NCBI GenBank assembly: GCA_026225235.1
Contig: JAMFSK010000025.1
Coordinates: forward strand, 1-64,000
Source: Burkholderiales bacterium
GTDB taxonomy: Bacteria > Pseudomonadota > Gammaproteobacteria > Burkholderiales > Burkholderiaceae
Direction of reading: 5' to 3'
Length of the DNA stretch: 64,000 nt
Made by a program: the position numbers and the translations under genes. Position 1 is the first letter of the stretch. Each line of letters starts with the position of its first letter. Shown here piece by piece: positions 1 to 11,910 of this stretch. The notes beneath the pieces were generated by a model that was not told the DNA's origin, ran no database searches, and worked only from the letters and a program-made list of their open reading frames with translations.

Positions 1-131
1 AATGATAAGTCCATTCGAGCGACAGCTTCTCGCAGCGACGCCACCGTGTGTGCAGGCAAGGGTCGCGCCGCGTTCAGTTCGATCTTGTCATGTTCGACCT
101 TGGCGAGCAGTGCCTGCAGTGAGCTGTCCAT
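1..131 (-). pseudogene. N-terminal fragment of a Fic-family-like protein, apparently frameshifted, truncated by window edge
   Basis: Minus strand from ATG at 131 reads MDSSLQALLAKVEHDKIELNAARPLPAHTVASLRE; a one-base frame change then gives EKLSLEWTYH, which resembles the conserved start of Fic proteins (LEWTYxSNAIEGN). Confidence 0.4.
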
Positions 132-137
132 GATCGT

Positions 138-1334
138 CTAGGAGGTGGATGGCAGATGGGCGAGCAAGCTTTGCTCGATATCGGCGTGCAGATCGCGTTC
201 GTCTTCAAGGCCGACGAAGAAGCGCACGAGCACGCCGTCGTGCGGCCAGTGCGTCGCGGTACGCATCGGGCGGATGTCATAGGGCAGCGCCAGACTCAGC
301 GCACCGCCCCAGCTATAACCCAGCTTGAACAGCCGCAAACCTTCGACGAAAGCATCGACCTGGGCGCTCGTATAGGCCGGTTTGAAGACCACTGAGAACA
401 AGCCCCCCGCACCCGTAAAGTCCCGCTTGAACGAGGCATGACCCGGGCAGTCGGGCAAGGCTGGGTGAAGCACGACATCGACTTCAGGACGTGTTTTGAG
501 CCAATGCGCAAGCGCGAGCGCGCTACGATCGTGAGCGTCATAGCGGACTTGCATGGACGGCAGGCTGCGCAGCACGAGCGAACAGTCGTCGGACGAGACG
601 CCGATACCAAAGCGCATCCGCGCGCGCTTGAGTTCACAATGGATATCTTCGTTCGAGGTGATCGTCGCTCCCATCATTACGTCACTGCCCCCCGACTGGT
701 ACTTGGTCAGCGCTTGCACGACGATATCGACGCCGTGTTCGAGCGGACGAAACGACAGGCCAGCTGCGTACGTGCTATCGATTGCGCTCAGCACACCCCG
801 CGCACGGGCTACACGGGCGATGGCGCCCACATCCGGCACTTCCATCGTCACCGAGCCGGGCGCCTCGATCCAGATCAGGCGGGTATTGTCCTGCAGCAGG
901 TCGTCGATCTTCTCGCCGATCATAGGATCGTAGTAGCGCACCGAAACACCAAAGTCCGTCGCGTACCAGTCAGCAAGTTCGCGGTTCGGCCCATACGCAT
1001 TGTCGGGCACGAGGATGTCGTCACCGGGGCGGACAAAGGCGAGATAGACGTTGGTGATCGACGACAGCCCGGACGGGTGCAACAGCGCATGCTTGCCGCC
1101 CTCGAGTGCGGCGAGGCGCTGCATGAGCGCCATCGATGTCGGCGTGGCGTGCAGGCCGTAGCGCCATTTCGTGTCGTCGCGCCAGTTCATCGCGCGAATC
1201 GAAGCGAGGTCCGGGAACAGCACCGTCGACGCACGCGCTACCGGCACCGGCACGGCCGTCCAGCCGGGCGTGATGCGGTCTTCAGGATGAATGGAAAGCG
1301 TTTGCGGATGGAGCTTCGGACCGGCGTCGGACAT
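138..1334 (-). CDS. metC: cystathionine beta-lyase (Cys/Met metabolism PLP-dependent enzyme)
   Basis: 398 aa ORF; PLP-Lys region QALTKYQSGGSDVMMG, family-wide features such as HPSGLSS and YAAGLSFRPLEHG. Confidence 0.9.
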   Translation of the reverse strand: MSDAGPKLHPQTLSIHPEDRITPGWTAVPVPVARASTVLFPDLASIRAMNWRDDTKWRYGLHATPTSMALMQRLAALEGGKHALLHPSGLSSITNVYLAFVRPGDDILVPDNAYGPNRELADWYATDFGVSVRYYDPMIGEKIDDLLQDNTRLIWIEAPGSVTMEVPDVGAIARVARARGVLSAIDSTYAAGLSFRPLEHGVDIVVQALTKYQSGGSDVMMGATITSNEDIHCELKRARMRFGIGVSSDDCSLVLRSLPSMQVRYDAHDRSALALAHWLKTRPEVDVVLHPALPDCPGHASFKRDFTGAGGLFSVVFKPAYTSAQVDAFVEGLRLFKLGYSWGGALSLALPYDIRPMRTATHWPHDGVLVRFFVGLEDERDLHADIEQSLLAHLPSTS

Positions 1335-1580
1335 GGCTGCGTGGGGGAAATAGAGGCGGGAATAAGGCCGTCGAGGATAGCATAGGCCGCCCAGCCGCTC
1401 AGGCTTGCGCGACCTGTGTTTTCAGGGAGATTTCTCGAAGTACTGCCAGTGCATTGACCCGCGTATGTCGGCCGTGCGGTCTGAGGTTCGGTTCGCCCGC
1501 ATCCACCCTCGGCTTTGCCGCTCAATGCCGTGGCGCCTGTTTGCCGGCTTGAGTTTCGCCACCGCTGCGGTGTCTGAGGG

Positions 1581-2240
1581 CTACTGCCCTACGCCCGGCG
1601 CTCCGCCCGAAATGCGATGAAGATCGATCGATTCGGTCACGGACTCATCGACATTGCTCCATACGCCCTTGAAGACGCCATCTGCCCCGAGCTTACCGAC
1701 CCACTGGCCCGAGATCCGAATGCCGTCATCGGACTCGTCAAGCTCAATGACGCCGCCCTCGCCGCTATCTCCCGCCACGAGCCGGATCTCGCCGGTGTCG
1801 ACAAACTGATACTCGCCATGCAGACCGCCCGCATCTTCGGGGTCGGTCTTCGCGCCGAAATGAAGCACGATCATCCGTTTGCCGAGCGTCCCTTCGTAAC
1901 GCGGCAGGTTGGCATAGACCGGGTTCGGATGGAGCGGGACCGCAGGTTTGGACATCGCGGAACCGCTGCCCGGCGACTGCGTCGCGCAGCCTGCCAAGCT
2001 TGTCAAACCGCCGGCCATACCGCCTATCAGAGCCACGCCGACGATGGCTCGCAGACTCGCGCGCAGGTTCGCTTGCCACTTCGCACGAAGCCGTGCTTTC
2101 GGATGAGTCCACGCGAAAGCACGGAAGCCCTCGTGAGAAGCCTTACCTGAGGACGTCCCGTAAACGATCCTTCTCAACCTGTTCGACATCCGTTCAGCCC
2201 GTTCAAATCCACCCGAAATCGCCGATTGCGGTGCGCGCAC
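1581..2240 (-). CDS. putative lipoprotein of unknown function
   Basis: Lipobox-like LTSLAGC; compact C-terminal beta-rich domain (GTLGKRMIVLHFGAKTDPEDAGGLHGEYQF). Start codon uncertain. Confidence 0.6.
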   Translation of the reverse strand: MRAPQSAISGGFERAERMSNRLRRIVYGTSSGKASHEGFRAFAWTHPKARLRAKWQANLRASLRAIVGVALIGGMAGGLTSLAGCATQSPGSGSAMSKPAVPLHPNPVYANLPRYEGTLGKRMIVLHFGAKTDPEDAGGLHGEYQFVDTGEIRLVAGDSGEGGVIELDESDDGIRISGQWVGKLGADGVFKGVWSNVDESVTESIDLHRISGGAPGVGQ

Positions 2241-2386
2241 CCCTGAGCTCTACGACTTCGCGCATCATCGGCCTCCGCTCTATTCCTTACGCCGTAACGT
2301 GCCCCCATTTGTTCAGGTCGGGCACCGGGCAATGCCGCACGGTATCATCGCGGTTCCGCTTTTTGAAGTACGGCAGGAGAAATCAG

Positions 2387-2989
2387 ATGCAGATGTCGTT
2401 GCGCGCGCCCTGGCGCGTGGTTGCCGCAGTTCCGCTGGTGCTGGCCCTGAGTGCATGCAGCATGATGCCGTGGTCGAAGTCATCGTCCCCTTCGTCGTCC
2501 TCGTCGGCACCGGCGGCGCAAACCGCGCCGGCTGACGCCGCTCAGTCCCGCACGGTCTTCAGCGAGGAGAAAACCGCCCTGACCCCGGCAAGCAGTACCG
2601 CAGACAATATGGTCCGGCTCGATGCGACCACGCGCTCGGGCTGCACGACGGTCACCAATATCGACCGCTCCGCCGAACCGGTTGGCGACACGCCTCAGCT
2701 CTGGACGGCCCATACCTGTCATGGCGACCTCGTCTACGAGGTGCGCGCCACGAAAGGACCGGATGGCCCGGTCGTGACGGTGCTTCCTGCGGGCGGTTCG
2801 ATCGATAAACCGGCCAACCCGCATTTCACGCCGGCCAAGGGAGAGGACACCGTGGACACGACCGCCGAACCGGCTGCTGCCTCCTCAGAAGCCTCCCAAG
2901 CCTCCGACGCCTCGGCTGCGGCGCCTGCGCCTGCACCACTTACGATTCAGCTGCCACCCAGCGACGATTCGAGCAAGCCCAAGCAATAG
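2387..2989 (+). CDS. putative lipoprotein of unknown function
   Basis: In-frame ATG at 2387 preceded by GGAGA; signal peptide with lipobox VLALSACS; low-complexity S/A/P segments. Confidence 0.75.
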   Translation: MQMSLRAPWRVVAAVPLVLALSACSMMPWSKSSSPSSSSSAPAAQTAPADAAQSRTVFSEEKTALTPASSTADNMVRLDATTRSGCTTVTNIDRSAEPVGDTPQLWTAHTCHGDLVYEVRATKGPDGPVVTVLPAGGSIDKPANPHFTPAKGEDTVDTTAEPAAASSEASQASDASAAAPAPAPLTIQLPPSDDSSKPKQ

Positions 2990-3042
2990 CCGCCTGAAGC
3001 CCGAACTCGCGGAAAATCGCCGAAATTCGGGCTAAAGCACAC

Positions 3043-3086
3043 AAAAAAAACGCCGGATCCCATGAAAACAGGATCCGGCGTTTTTG
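3043..3086. terminator. bidirectional intrinsic terminator between convergent lipoprotein gene and rimO
   Basis: AACGCCGGATCC-N10-GGATCCGGCGTT flanked by A-tract and T-tract. Confidence 0.85.
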
Positions 3087-3108
3087 CATCTGCCTGCCGA
3101 CTACTAAC

Positions 3109-4473
3109 TCAGACCGTACCCCACAAATCGTGGCCATCCGCGCCGGTGATTTTCACCGAGACGAACTCGCCCGCTTTGTAGCGCTTGGACGGCTTGGAGG
3201 CCGGATCGATATAGACAACGCCATCGATCTCAGGCGCATCCGCTGCCGAACGGCCCACACCGCCTTCAGCATTGACTTCGTCGACCAGCACCTTGAGCGT
3301 TCGGCCGACCTTGCGCTTGAGCCGGGCGGCCGAAACGGTTTCAGCCACTTCCATGAATCTTGCGCGGCGCTCTTCGCGAACTTCGTCAGGCAATGCGCCT
3401 TCCAGTTCGTTCGCCGTGGCGCCTTCGACCGGAGAATACGCAAAGCAGCCGACGCGATCGAGTTCAGCTTCGCGAACGAAGTCGAGAAGCGTCTCGAACT
3501 GCGCTTCGGTCTCGCCCGGGAAACCGGCGATAAAGGTGCTGCGGATCGTCAGGTCCGGGCAGATCTCGCGCCAGGCCTTGACTCGCTCCATGACCTTCTC
3601 GGCATTCGCAGGCCGCTTCATCCGCTTGAGCACATCGGGATGAGCGTGCTGGAACGGCACGTCGAGATACGGCAGCACATGGCCTTCGTTCATCATCGGG
3701 ATGATCTCGTCGACATGCGGATACGGATAGACGTAGTGCAGACGGACCCAGGCGCCATATTCCTTAGCAAGCTCGCCGAGCGCGCCGACCAGTTCGGTCA
3801 TGCGCGTCTTGACCGGGCGGCCATTCCAGAAACCCATCCGATATTTGACGTCCACGCCATAGGCGCTCGTGTCTTGCGAGATGACGAGCAGTTCCTTGAC
3901 ACCTGACTTGAACAGATTCTCGGCCTCGAGCATCACGTCCGCGATCGGGCGCGACACAAGGTCGCCGCGCATCGACGGGATGATGCAGAAGGTGCAGCGA
4001 TGGTTGCAGCCTTCGGAAATCTTGAGATACGCGTAATGGCGCGGGGTGAGCTTGACGCCGGCCGCCGGCACGAGGTCGGTGAACGGGTCATGCGGCTTGG
4101 GCAGATGGGCGTGCACAGCATGCATGACTTCGCCGAGCGCGTGCGGGCCGGTGACGGCGAGCACCTTCGGGTGGACTTCCTGAATCAGGCCACCACCGCT
4201 GGCGCTCTTTTTGACGCCGAGACAGCCGGTCACGATCACCTTGCCGTTCTCTGAAAGCGCTTCGCCGATGGCGTCGAGGCTTTCCTGGACCGCTTCGTCG
4301 ATGAAACCGCAGGTATTGACGACGACGAGGTCGGCGCCCTCATAGCTGCCGTGGATCGAATAACCTTCGGCGCGCAGCTGGGTGATGATTTGTTCAGAAT
4401 CGACGAGTGCCTTTGGGCAGCCGAGCGAAACGAAGCCGACCTTCGGCGCGGCAATCGGGGGGGTGGCAGACAT
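3109..4473 (-). CDS. rimO: ribosomal protein S12 methylthiotransferase RimO
   Basis: [28 protein letters not shown], radical SAM motif CNHRCTFC; start trimmed from the 494 aa ORF. Confidence 0.95.
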   Translation of the reverse strand: MSATPPIAAPKVGFVSLGCPKALVDSEQIITQLRAEGYSIHGSYEGADLVVVNTCGFIDEAVQESLDAIGEALSENGKVIVTGCLGVKKSASGGGLIQEVHPKVLAVTGPHALGEVMHAVHAHLPKPHDPFTDLVPAAGVKLTPRHYAYLKISEGCNHRCTFCIIPSMRGDLVSRPIADVMLEAENLFKSGVKELLVISQDTSAYGVDVKYRMGFWNGRPVKTRMTELVGALGELAKEYGAWVRLHYVYPYPHVDEIIPMMNEGHVLPYLDVPFQHAHPDVLKRMKRPANAEKVMERVKAWREICPDLTIRSTFIAGFPGETEAQFETLLDFVREAELDRVGCFAYSPVEGATANELEGALPDEVREERRARFMEVAETVSAARLKRKVGRTLKVLVDEVNAEGGVGRSAADAPEIDGVVYIDPASKPSKRYKAGEFVSVKITGADGHDLWGTV

Positions 4474-4502
4474 GGGGGGACCGCTTGAAGACGTTAAACC
4501 GC

Positions 4503-4592
4503 GAATTGTAGCGGTTCGGCACTGCCGCCGCTCGTAAGTCTTTGAATTCTCGCCTTCAACCGGTCGCGACACCTGCCGGATCGAGCCGGCCA
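4503..4592. repeat. copy A of a diverged direct repeat (partner 5630-5715)
   Basis: Shares cgctcgtaagtctttgaat and ctgccggatcgagccggcc exactly, plus intervening similarity. Confidence 0.8.
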
Positions 4593-5578
4593 AGGGGTGA
4601 CCCCGGGAGCGCCGGGGTGAAGTCTTTGAACGGCAAAGCGCGCTCGATCACTTCGAGAATCTCGCGCGAATCATGCAGACGACGGATCGCCGCATGGAGT
4701 TCGGCGGCCTGCGGCCAGGTCCGTTTCAAATAACTGAGCCACATTTTGACGCGGCCGTGCTCATGCCGTGAGGCGATCCGGGTCTGCAGTTTCTTCAGGT
4801 ACTCGGCAATATGCCCGAGCACGGATGGCCATTCTTCGCCGGATGGCAACCGGTCCATCAGCCCCCGGATGCGCAGAGCCAGGTAAGGATCGGACACAGC
4901 GCCCCGGCCGATCATCACGTCCGCGCAGCCGCTGACCGACCGGCATCGCTCCCAGTCGGCCACGGTCCAGACTTCTCCGTTGGCGATCACAGGCACGTCC
5001 ACCGCCGCATCGATATGCGCGATCCATTCCCAGTGGGCCGGCGGCCGGTAGCCGTGATCACGCGTTCTGGCATGCACGACGAGCGAGGCGGCGCCGCCTT
5101 CAACGAGCGCCGTGGCACAGTCGATCGCCAGCGATGTATCGGACACGCCGAGTCGCATTTTTGCGGTGACGGCGATATGGGGGGGCACGGCAGCGCGAAC
5201 GGCCGACACGATCCGGTTTAGCTGCTCGGGGTCGGCCAGCAGCATGGCGCCGCCGCCGTGCCGGTTGACCACCTTGGCGGGACATCCGAAGTTCAGATCA
5301 AGTCCATGCGGCGACAGGGTCGCCGCATAGGCTGCATTCCGCGCGAGCCACTCCGGGTCGCTCCCGAGCAGTTGGATCACCATCGGCGTGCCGCCAGGGG
5401 TATGACCTCCCTCGAGGACCTCGGGGGTGTCGCGCTCGTAGACCCGTTCGGGAAGCAGAGAGCCTGTCACCCGGACAAATTCGGACACGCATCCGTCGAA
5501 GCCGCCCGTGCAGGTGAGCACGTCGCGCAACACGTAGTCAGCAAGCCCTTCCATGGGGGCAAGAAACAGCCGGCTCAT
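4556..5578 (-). CDS. dusC: tRNA-dihydrouridine synthase, DusC type
   Basis: [42 protein letters not shown]. Confidence 0.9.
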   Translation of the reverse strand: MSRLFLAPMEGLADYVLRDVLTCTGGFDGCVSEFVRVTGSLLPERVYERDTPEVLEGGHTPGGTPMVIQLLGSDPEWLARNAAYAATLSPHGLDLNFGCPAKVVNRHGGGAMLLADPEQLNRIVSAVRAAVPPHIAVTAKMRLGVSDTSLAIDCATALVEGGAASLVVHARTRDHGYRPPAHWEWIAHIDAAVDVPVIANGEVWTVADWERCRSVSGCADVMIGRGAVSDPYLALRIRGLMDRLPSGEEWPSVLGHIAEYLKKLQTRIASRHEHGRVKMWLSYLKRTWPQAAELHAAIRRLHDSREILEVIERALPFKDFTPALPGSPLGRLDPAGVATG

Positions 5579-5629
5579 ACGAAAGCGGGCGCCCCCGAAT
5601 GGCGGCGCTTATCCTGGCAATGAAAGACG

Positions 5630-5715
5630 GGATTCTAGCGGTTTGGCCGTGGCACCGCTCGTAAGTCTTTGAATGCTAGTCGACTTGCCTCGACATCTGC
5701 CGGATCGAGCCGGCC
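5630..5715. repeat. copy B of a diverged direct repeat (partner 4503-4592)
   Basis: Spans the 3' end of the GNAT gene and its downstream intergenic segment; see copy A. Confidence 0.8.
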
Positions 5716-6176
5716 GACGTGCGCACATTGATGTGCCGGTAGCCCAGCCGCTCATAGAGCCGGGCAGCCGGGTTGTCGACAAAGACCCGCAGCACGAGTG
5801 TGCGGCGTTCCCGCCGCCGGGCAATCGCCTGGGCCGACTCGAGCGCGAAGGTCCCGGCACCCCGATTTCGATGGGTGGAGATCACATGGATATCGTGCAC
5901 ATACAGTGCGTCGACATCTTGGTCGATCCGCAGCACGCCGATGACCATGTCCGCCCATTCGATCATGTAGTTTTCCGAACCGTTCCAGCTTGCCAGAAAC
6001 AGGTCGCTGCGCCAGACAAGCCCATGCCGGCGGTAGTAGCCGATCATATTGCTGCGAGTAAGCGTGTGGGCGAAGTCGTAGTCCGCGGGTGTGGCGCGGC
6101 GTAGGGAAAAGTCCTCGTCAAACGGGATGGGCGCGAACATGGACGATGGGTCGTGGCGGGGCGCGATGCCCGACAT
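5676..6176 (-). CDS. GNAT family N-acetyltransferase
   Basis: ALYVHDIHVISTHRNRGAGTFALESAQAIARRRERRTLVLRVFVDNPAARLYERLGY typical acetyl-CoA binding fold. Confidence 0.85.
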   Translation of the reverse strand: MSGIAPRHDPSSMFAPIPFDEDFSLRRATPADYDFAHTLTRSNMIGYYRRHGLVWRSDLFLASWNGSENYMIEWADMVIGVLRIDQDVDALYVHDIHVISTHRNRGAGTFALESAQAIARRRERRTLVLRVFVDNPAARLYERLGYRHINVRTSAGSIRQMSRQVD

Positions 6177-6234
6177 TACCGCGAGCGCCCCCGCGATGCA
6201 ATGCGGACGACCGGGCTCGGCCCGGCGCTACGCG

Positions 6235-6270
6235 CAAAAAAAAGCCGCCAGCCCTTACGGGCGGCGGCTC
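6235..6270 (-). terminator. intrinsic terminator downstream of clpB
   Basis: On minus strand AGCCGCCGCCC-N-GGCTGGCGGCT followed by a T-run. Confidence 0.75.
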
Positions 6271-6311
6271 CATGCGAGTTTATCCGGCGTGTCCGGCGAA
6301 CCCTTGCAGGC

Positions 6312-8906
<2,595 letters not shown>

Positions 8907-8934
8907 GAACCCCTCCGATTCATCACTGCAACCA

Positions 8935-8962
8935 AAGTAGGGCTTTTTGCGCGCTTTTCAAG
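8935..8962 (-). promoter_or_regulatory. sigma32-like heat-shock promoter for clpB
   Basis: Minus strand CTTGAAA-N13-CCCTACTT, close to the CTTGAAA/CCCCATNT consensus, about 30 nt upstream of the clpB ATG. Confidence 0.7.
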
Positions 8963-9027
8963 CGGGCATCACAAGAAAAAAGGGCACGAACGACGCATAC
9001 GCTGTCTGGTGTACCGACAAAGCAGCG

Positions 9028-9534
9028 TCAACTCATCGCTTCGGCCAGTTCCGGGTCCGCGTGAATCACCTTGATCGGAATCATGCCGAGCAAGGTCGAC
9101 AGCGCACCGGCTGGCTCGGCGATTTGCTCGAGCGTCTGGCTGTCAAGTTCACGGAGGAAGGCGTCGCGAGCACGGGCAAACACACCCTTGAGCTGGCAGG
9201 AAGGCTCGATCACGCAGGGCGTACCGCCGGCGCGGCCTTCGTGGTGGGGGAAGCAGGCCATCAGGGCGAAGTCGGTCTCGGTTTCCCGGACGATCTCGCC
9301 GATCGTCAGTCCGCGCGACTGAGGCGCGAGCCTCAGGCCGCCTTTGCGGCCTCGCACGGTATCGATCCAACCCAGTTCGCCGAGGCGTTGGGCGATCTTC
9401 ATCAGATGGTTCTTGGAAACGCCATACGCGTCGGCGATTTCCTGAATCGTTGCCAGTCTGTCTCGTCGTACCGTGAGGTAGAGCAAAACACGCAACGAGT
9501 AATCGGTATAGTCGGTCAGTCGCATCGGGATCAC
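9028..9534 (-). CDS. Rrf2 family transcriptional regulator (NsrR-like)
   Basis: MRLTDYTDYSLRVLLYL...GRKGGLRLA; cysteine set MACF...CVIEPSCQLKGVF. Confidence 0.88.
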   Translation of the reverse strand: MIPMRLTDYTDYSLRVLLYLTVRRDRLATIQEIADAYGVSKNHLMKIAQRLGELGWIDTVRGRKGGLRLAPQSRGLTIGEIVRETETDFALMACFPHHEGRAGGTPCVIEPSCQLKGVFARARDAFLRELDSQTLEQIAEPAGALSTLLGMIPIKVIHADPELAEAMS

Positions 9535-9830
9535 CGTGGTTCTGACATTGGGCGGCCCTGCCCATGCAGGACAGCCGCTCCGCGTGGTGCGCCGCCGCTG
9601 GTAGCGTCGACGCGTGCTCCGGGCCGCGGGATGGGCGGCACGGGGGGCAAAACTGCGCGGTATGTCAAAGTTCTAGGGCGCGATTATCACGCTTTGCCGC
9701 TGTTTGTGCTGGCTGAACAAAAAAAAGCGAGTGAAATGCCTAATTCATGGCGGCTAAGAGCGTCAGGGTTTCTCTCAATCGTTTGCGCGCCACCTTGATC
9801 CGGCGCGGCCTGCGCAGGAGTAAAGCCGTT

Positions 9831-10313
9831 TTAGTCGGTCGGCGGATTGGCGTTGCGTGATTGCACACCCCAACGCGCGAGTGCGGCATCGTCGGCTTCG
9901 CGTGCGTCGACCCAGCGCTCGCCGGCGGGGGTGCTTTCCTTTTTCCAGAACGGCGCGGCCGTTTTCAGGAAGTCCATCACGAATTCGCAGGCGGCAAAGG
10001 CGTCGCCACGGTGCGACGAGGTCACCGCCACCAGCACGATCTGGTCGGTCGGCGCGAGCGCGCCAACGCGGTGGATGACGAGCACGTCGATGAGCTTCCA
10101 GCGCGCCCTCGCCTGCTCGATGATCTCCTCGATCGATTTCTCGGTCATGCCCGGGTAATGTTCGAGGACCATGCCGGACACGGCACTGCCGTCATTGATA
10201 TCGCGCACTGTCCCGACGAAACAGGCGAGCGCGCCAACTGCGCGATTCGCCGCGCGCAGCGCGAGCGTCTCGGCGCCGAGGTCGAAGTCTTCGGTCTGGA
10301 TGCGTACGGTCAT
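9831..10313 (-). CDS. moaE: molybdopterin synthase catalytic subunit
   Basis: GALACFVGTVRD, LEHYPGMTEK, IHRVGAL, SSHRGDAFAACEFVMDFLKTAAPFWKKE. Confidence 0.95.
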   Translation of the reverse strand: MTVRIQTEDFDLGAETLALRAANRAVGALACFVGTVRDINDGSAVSGMVLEHYPGMTEKSIEEIIEQARARWKLIDVLVIHRVGALAPTDQIVLVAVTSSHRGDAFAACEFVMDFLKTAAPFWKKESTPAGERWVDAREADDAALARWGVQSRNANPPTD

Positions 10314-10326
10314 GGAGTGGGCCGGC

Positions 10327-10599
10327 TCAGCCGCCCGTGACGGGCGGAAAAAATGCGACTTCGCACTGTTCGGTCAGTCGCGTCGTCGCATCGGTCATCA
10401 CCTGGTTACAGGCCATACGCAACGCGCGCCCCTCGGCCAGCGTCTCGCTCCAGGGTTCGCCGCGCAGACGCAGCCAGCCGCGCACGTCGCCGACGGTCGC
10501 GATGCCGTCCGGTACCTCGACGTTCTCGTCACTGACGCCAAGCGCTTCACGCACGCTCGCAAAGAATTTCAATTGAATCCGCATGCTCATGCCTGACAC
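10327..10599 (-). CDS. moaD: molybdopterin synthase sulfur carrier subunit
   Basis: Ubiquitin-like sequence IQLKFFASVREALG and C-terminal EVAFFPPVTGG. Confidence 0.93.
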   Translation of the reverse strand: MSGMSMRIQLKFFASVREALGVSDENVEVPDGIATVGDVRGWLRLRGEPWSETLAEGRALRMACNQVMTDATTRLTEQCEVAFFPPVTGG

Positions 10600-10615
10600 C
10601 GAGTCCAGCGACTCA

Positions 10616-11905
10616 TCAATAAAGCAGTTCGGAAAATGGCAGGAAGCGGACCCGCTCGCCCGCCTCGATCCGGTGATTCGGCGGGTTGTCGATCAGGCCG
10701 TCGGCCCAGACCGTCGAGGTCAGCACGGCCGAGCTCTGGTTCGCGAACAATTCCAGCCCACCGTCCGGCCCGATGCGCGCGCGCAGGTACTCATGGCGGC
10801 GATCGGCTTTTTTAAGCGAGAAGTTTGCGTTGAGCATCCAGCCGCGCGGTTCGAGCTCGGTGGCACCCTGGAGTTTGAGCACGAAGGGGCGCACGAACAA
10901 CAGGAAACCGACAAAACTCGAGACGGGGTTGCCCGGCAGACCGATGAAATAGGCGGTGCGGCCCCGCGCGCCGGTGGTGCCGCCGATCGTGTCGCTTGCG
11001 GCAGCACTGCCGGGCACCGCCGCGGCGCTGCGATCGTGGATTTCACCGAACGCCAGCGGTTTGCCGGGTTTCATCGCAATGCGCCACATGTCGATACGAC
11101 CTTCGGCCTCGACGGCGGCCTTCACATGGTCTTCCTCGCCGACCGAGACACCACCCGAGGTCAACACCAGGTCGTGGCCTTGCGCCGCCCGGCGCAACAC
11201 CTCGCGGGTCGCGTCGAGCTTGTCCGGCACGATGCCGAAGTCAGTGACTTCACAGCCGAGGTTCTCGAGCAGGGTCGTCAGCGTAAAACGGCTCGAGTTG
11301 TAAATCGACCCGTCACGCAACGGCATCCCGGGCATGGTCAGCTCGTCGCCGGTGAAGAAGATCGCGACCTTGGGCCGGCGCGCGACCGACAGCGAGGCGC
11401 GCCCGACCGAGGCGGCCAGGCCGAGCGCCTGCGCATCGAGACGATGGCCGGCCTGAAGCACCGCCGCACCCGCACGGATATCCGCGCCTTGCCGATTGAT
11501 ATTGGCTGCCGGCGCGGCCGTGACGTTCAACGTGACATGGTCGCCGTCGGCCGTCGTATCTTCCTGGATCACCACCGTGTCGGCGCCCGGCGGAATCTGC
11601 GCACCGGTGAATATGCGGGCCACCGTGCCCGGTTCGAGCGGCTGCGGCGGATGGCCGGCCGGCACGCGCTGCGAGATACGAAAGCGGCTGCCGGCGCTCG
11701 TGGCATCGGCCGCGCAGAGCGCGTAGCCGTCCATCGCACTGATGTCCGCGGGCGGCACGTTCAACGGCGACACCACGTCGACCGCAAGCACCCGCCGGTT
11801 GGCGGCGAGCGTATCGACCGTCTCCGTCACGGCAAAGGGTCGCGCCGCGGCGAGCACGCACTCGCGCGCCTCGGCGGGGGTCAACATGGGCATCTCTGCG
11901 CTCAT
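10616..11905 (-). CDS. moeA: molybdopterin molybdenumtransferase MoeA
   Basis: PLNVPPADISAMDGYA, GARIFTGAQIPPGADTVV-type motif, TSGGVSVGEEDHVK. Confidence 0.95.
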   Translation of the reverse strand: MSAEMPMLTPAEARECVLAAARPFAVTETVDTLAANRRVLAVDVVSPLNVPPADISAMDGYALCAADATSAGSRFRISQRVPAGHPPQPLEPGTVARIFTGAQIPPGADTVVIQEDTTADGDHVTLNVTAAPAANINRQGADIRAGAAVLQAGHRLDAQALGLAASVGRASLSVARRPKVAIFFTGDELTMPGMPLRDGSIYNSSRFTLTTLLENLGCEVTDFGIVPDKLDATREVLRRAAQGHDLVLTSGGVSVGEEDHVKAAVEAEGRIDMWRIAMKPGKPLAFGEIHDRSAAAVPGSAAASDTIGGTTGARGRTAYFIGLPGNPVSSFVGFLLFVRPFVLKLQGATELEPRGWMLNANFSLKKADRRHEYLRARIGPDGGLELFANQSSAVLTSTVWADGLIDNPPNHRIEAGERVRFLPFSELLY

Positions 11906-11910
11906 CGCCT

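Noticed and set aside
438-1385. 315 aa plus-strand ORF
   Set aside because: Antisense to metC; codon-bias shadow.
9741-9830. Possible regulatory structure between the Rrf2 regulator and moaE
   Set aside because: Only short GC-rich complementarity; no convincing terminator or riboswitch-like motif could be identified by eye.
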